Part shown: piece after piece, positions 7,928 to 8,445 of the stretch | Position numbering within the stretch: position 1 is the stretch's first letter | Layout of the letters: each line of letters opens with the position of its first letter | DNA from: Rhizobiaceae bacterium UBA1291 | GTDB taxonomy: Bacteria > Pseudomonadota > Alphaproteobacteria > Rhizobiales > Rhizobiaceae | DNA: 8,445 nt | Reading direction: 5' to 3' | Assembly: GCA_002307905.1 (NCBI GenBank) | Contig: DBUL01000257.1 | Location: 1,741-10,185 of the forward strand | Notes under the pieces: model-generated | Databases searched by the model: none | What the model was told of the DNA's origin: nothing | Seen by the model: the letters and a program-made list of their open reading frames with translations, nothing else | Program-made: the position numbers and the translations under genes

Positions 7928-7936
7928 AAGTTTCAA
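7908..7936 (-). promoter_or_regulatory. Putative htpX promoter, possibly heat-shock type
   Basis: On the minus strand TTGAAA (7936-7931) is followed after 17 bases by ACATCT (7913-7908). The pattern TTGAA with CATCTA loosely resembles RpoH (sigma-32) promoters, TTGAA and CCATNTA, which would suit a stress protease. The match is partial and no alternative sigma factor can be assigned from sequence alone. Its -10 overlaps that of the plus-strand promoter. Confidence 0.3.
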
Positions 7937-7958
7937 TGATCGCCGGAATGAATCAGAC

Positions 7959-8192
7959 ATGAGCGCAAACGCCGACAATGACAATCTGCGGGCCGCAACG
8001 GAACAGCCAGGCGTCGAACAACCGCCGCGCAAGCCGCTGTCCGAGGCGGCGAAGCGCGCCTTGGCCGAGGCGGAGGAACGCCGGAAGACCGAACAGAAGA
8101 CCGACCCCGCGCCAGAAATGGGCGGACGCGGCGGCGCTGATCCGGCGCGCTTCGGTGACTGGGAGATCAAGGGCAGGGCCATCGACTTCTGA
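7959..8192 (+). CDS. DUF1674 / succinate dehydrogenase assembly factor 4 family protein
   Basis: A 77-residue soluble protein with a charged, probably disordered N-terminal region (1-50, rich in Glu, Arg, Lys, Gln and Ala) and the diagnostic conserved C-terminus GGRGGADPARFGDWEIKGRA (55-74), ending IDF, which matches the 'GPEPTRYGDWE-KGR-IDF' signature of DUF1674. Eukaryotic relatives (SDHAF4/Sdh8) bind the flavoprotein subunit of succinate dehydrogenase and aid its flavinylation and assembly; the same job is likely but inferred here. The ATG at 7959 follows a poor ribosome site (GGA 11 bases upstream); the frame is open much further upstream, antisense to htpX, but nothing there resembles the family. 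It is divergent from htpX, with a putative promoter at 7883-7911. No succinate dehydrogenase genes occur in the window. Confidence 0.88.
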   Translation: MSANADNDNLRAATEQPGVEQPPRKPLSEAAKRALAEAEERRKTEQKTDPAPEMGGRGGADPARFGDWEIKGRAIDF

Positions 8193-8243
8193 CCAGAATA
8201 AAAGCCTATTGATTGGCGCGTATGATAGGAATATGTTCTCCTC

Positions 8244-8445
8244 ATGCGCAATCGTCTTTTCTCCGCCACGAACTGCATTCTACTGGCCCTGCTGAGCACG
8301 ATCGTGTTCTGTGGAAGCGCCGAGGCGGCCGAGAAGATCGCCGGTCCGGTCGCAGCCGAACTCATCCGCGTGGTCGACGGGGACACGGTTCTGGTGAGTG
8401 CCATGCCCTGGCCCAATCATCATGTGACAACCTATGTGCGGCTAC
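8244..8445 (+). CDS. Thermonuclease (staphylococcal nuclease-like) family protein, N-terminal fragment
   Basis: The first 67 codons of a gene cut off by the right edge. A signal peptide is visible: basic MRNR, a hydrophobic stretch about 11-24, and a likely signal peptidase I site after GSAEA (residue 28), so the product is probably exported. The mature start then reads ELIRVVDGDTVLV (39-51) and VTTYVRL (61-67). VDGDT fits the calcium-binding aspartates (D45 and D47, matching D19 and D21 of the Staphylococcus enzyme) and R66 aligns with its catalytic R35. The family cleaves DNA and RNA, but many small bacterial members are uncharacterised. An in-frame TAG at 8226 makes ATG 8244 the first possible ATG; the nearest purine-rich site, TAGGA (8226-8230), is 13 bases off. 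It follows the DUF1674 gene after 51 bases and may be co-transcribed with it. Confidence 0.8.
   Translation, partial: MRNRLFSATNCILLALLSTIVFCGSAEAAEKIAGPVAAELIRVVDGDTVLVSAMPWPNHHVTTYVRL

Noticed and set aside
7449..7958. Long upstream extension of the DUF1674 frame
   Set aside because: It runs antisense to htpX and is unlike any DUF1674 member; the family signature lies entirely in the 77-residue product from ATG 7959.
8244..8330. Lipoprotein signal in the nuclease-like protein
   Set aside because: The only Cys near the end of the hydrophobic stretch is in IVFCG; Phe at -1 does not fit a lipobox, and GSAEA fits signal peptidase I better.
1..8445. tRNA or rRNA genes, CRISPR arrays, transposons, integration sites
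   Set aside because: No tandem spaced repeats, transposase-like products, terminal inverted repeats or tRNA-like cloverleaf sequences were seen; the genes tile nearly the whole window.

Overview
This window looks like ordinary core chromosome from an alphaproteobacterium, most likely a member of the Rhizobiaceae (Rhizobium/Agrobacterium/Sinorhizobium type). The grounds are high GC coding sequence, strongly rhizobial-looking proteins (the large NAD-dependent glutamate dehydrogenase C-terminus, HtpX with a Pro/Gly-rich tail ending in PPKGPWS, a DUF1674 protein) and a promoter resembling the rhizobial CTTGAC-N17-CTATAT pattern. The taxon is inferred from recalled family resemblance; no search was run. 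No tRNA, rRNA, CRISPR array, insertion sequence or phage gene was seen.

Layout. Left (1-1902, plus strand): the last ~141 codons of a large NAD-glutamate dehydrogenase, then a GTG-started UMF1-type major facilitator transporter, closed by a strong symmetric hairpin with U-tracts on both strands. Centre (1927-7850, minus strand, transcribed right to left): htpX (membrane zinc protease), rsmB (16S rRNA m5C methyltransferase, overlapping the htpX end by 10 bases), a heparinase II/III-like protein of unknown substrate, and purH (last two steps of IMP synthesis). purH runs convergently into the shared terminator. Right (7959-8445, plus strand): a 77-residue DUF1674/SdhAF4 protein, probably a succinate dehydrogenase flavinylation factor, and the first 67 codons of an exported staphylococcal-nuclease-like protein, cut by the window edge.

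How the genes fit together. The minus-strand genes may form one long transcription unit from the htpX promoter, linking protein quality control, ribosome modification and purine synthesis. Gaps of 188 bases (rsmB to heparinase) and 97 bases (heparinase to purH) leave room for internal promoters. The 108-base htpX/DUF1674 divergent region is the only clear regulatory intergenic space; candidate promoters on the two strands overlap at their -10 elements.

No convincing undescribed multi-gene system is visible. The least explained items are the heparinase-fold protein sitting among housekeeping genes without a recognisable signal peptide or polysaccharide genes nearby, its uncertain start with an 8-bp hairpin just upstream, and the overlapping divergent promoter.
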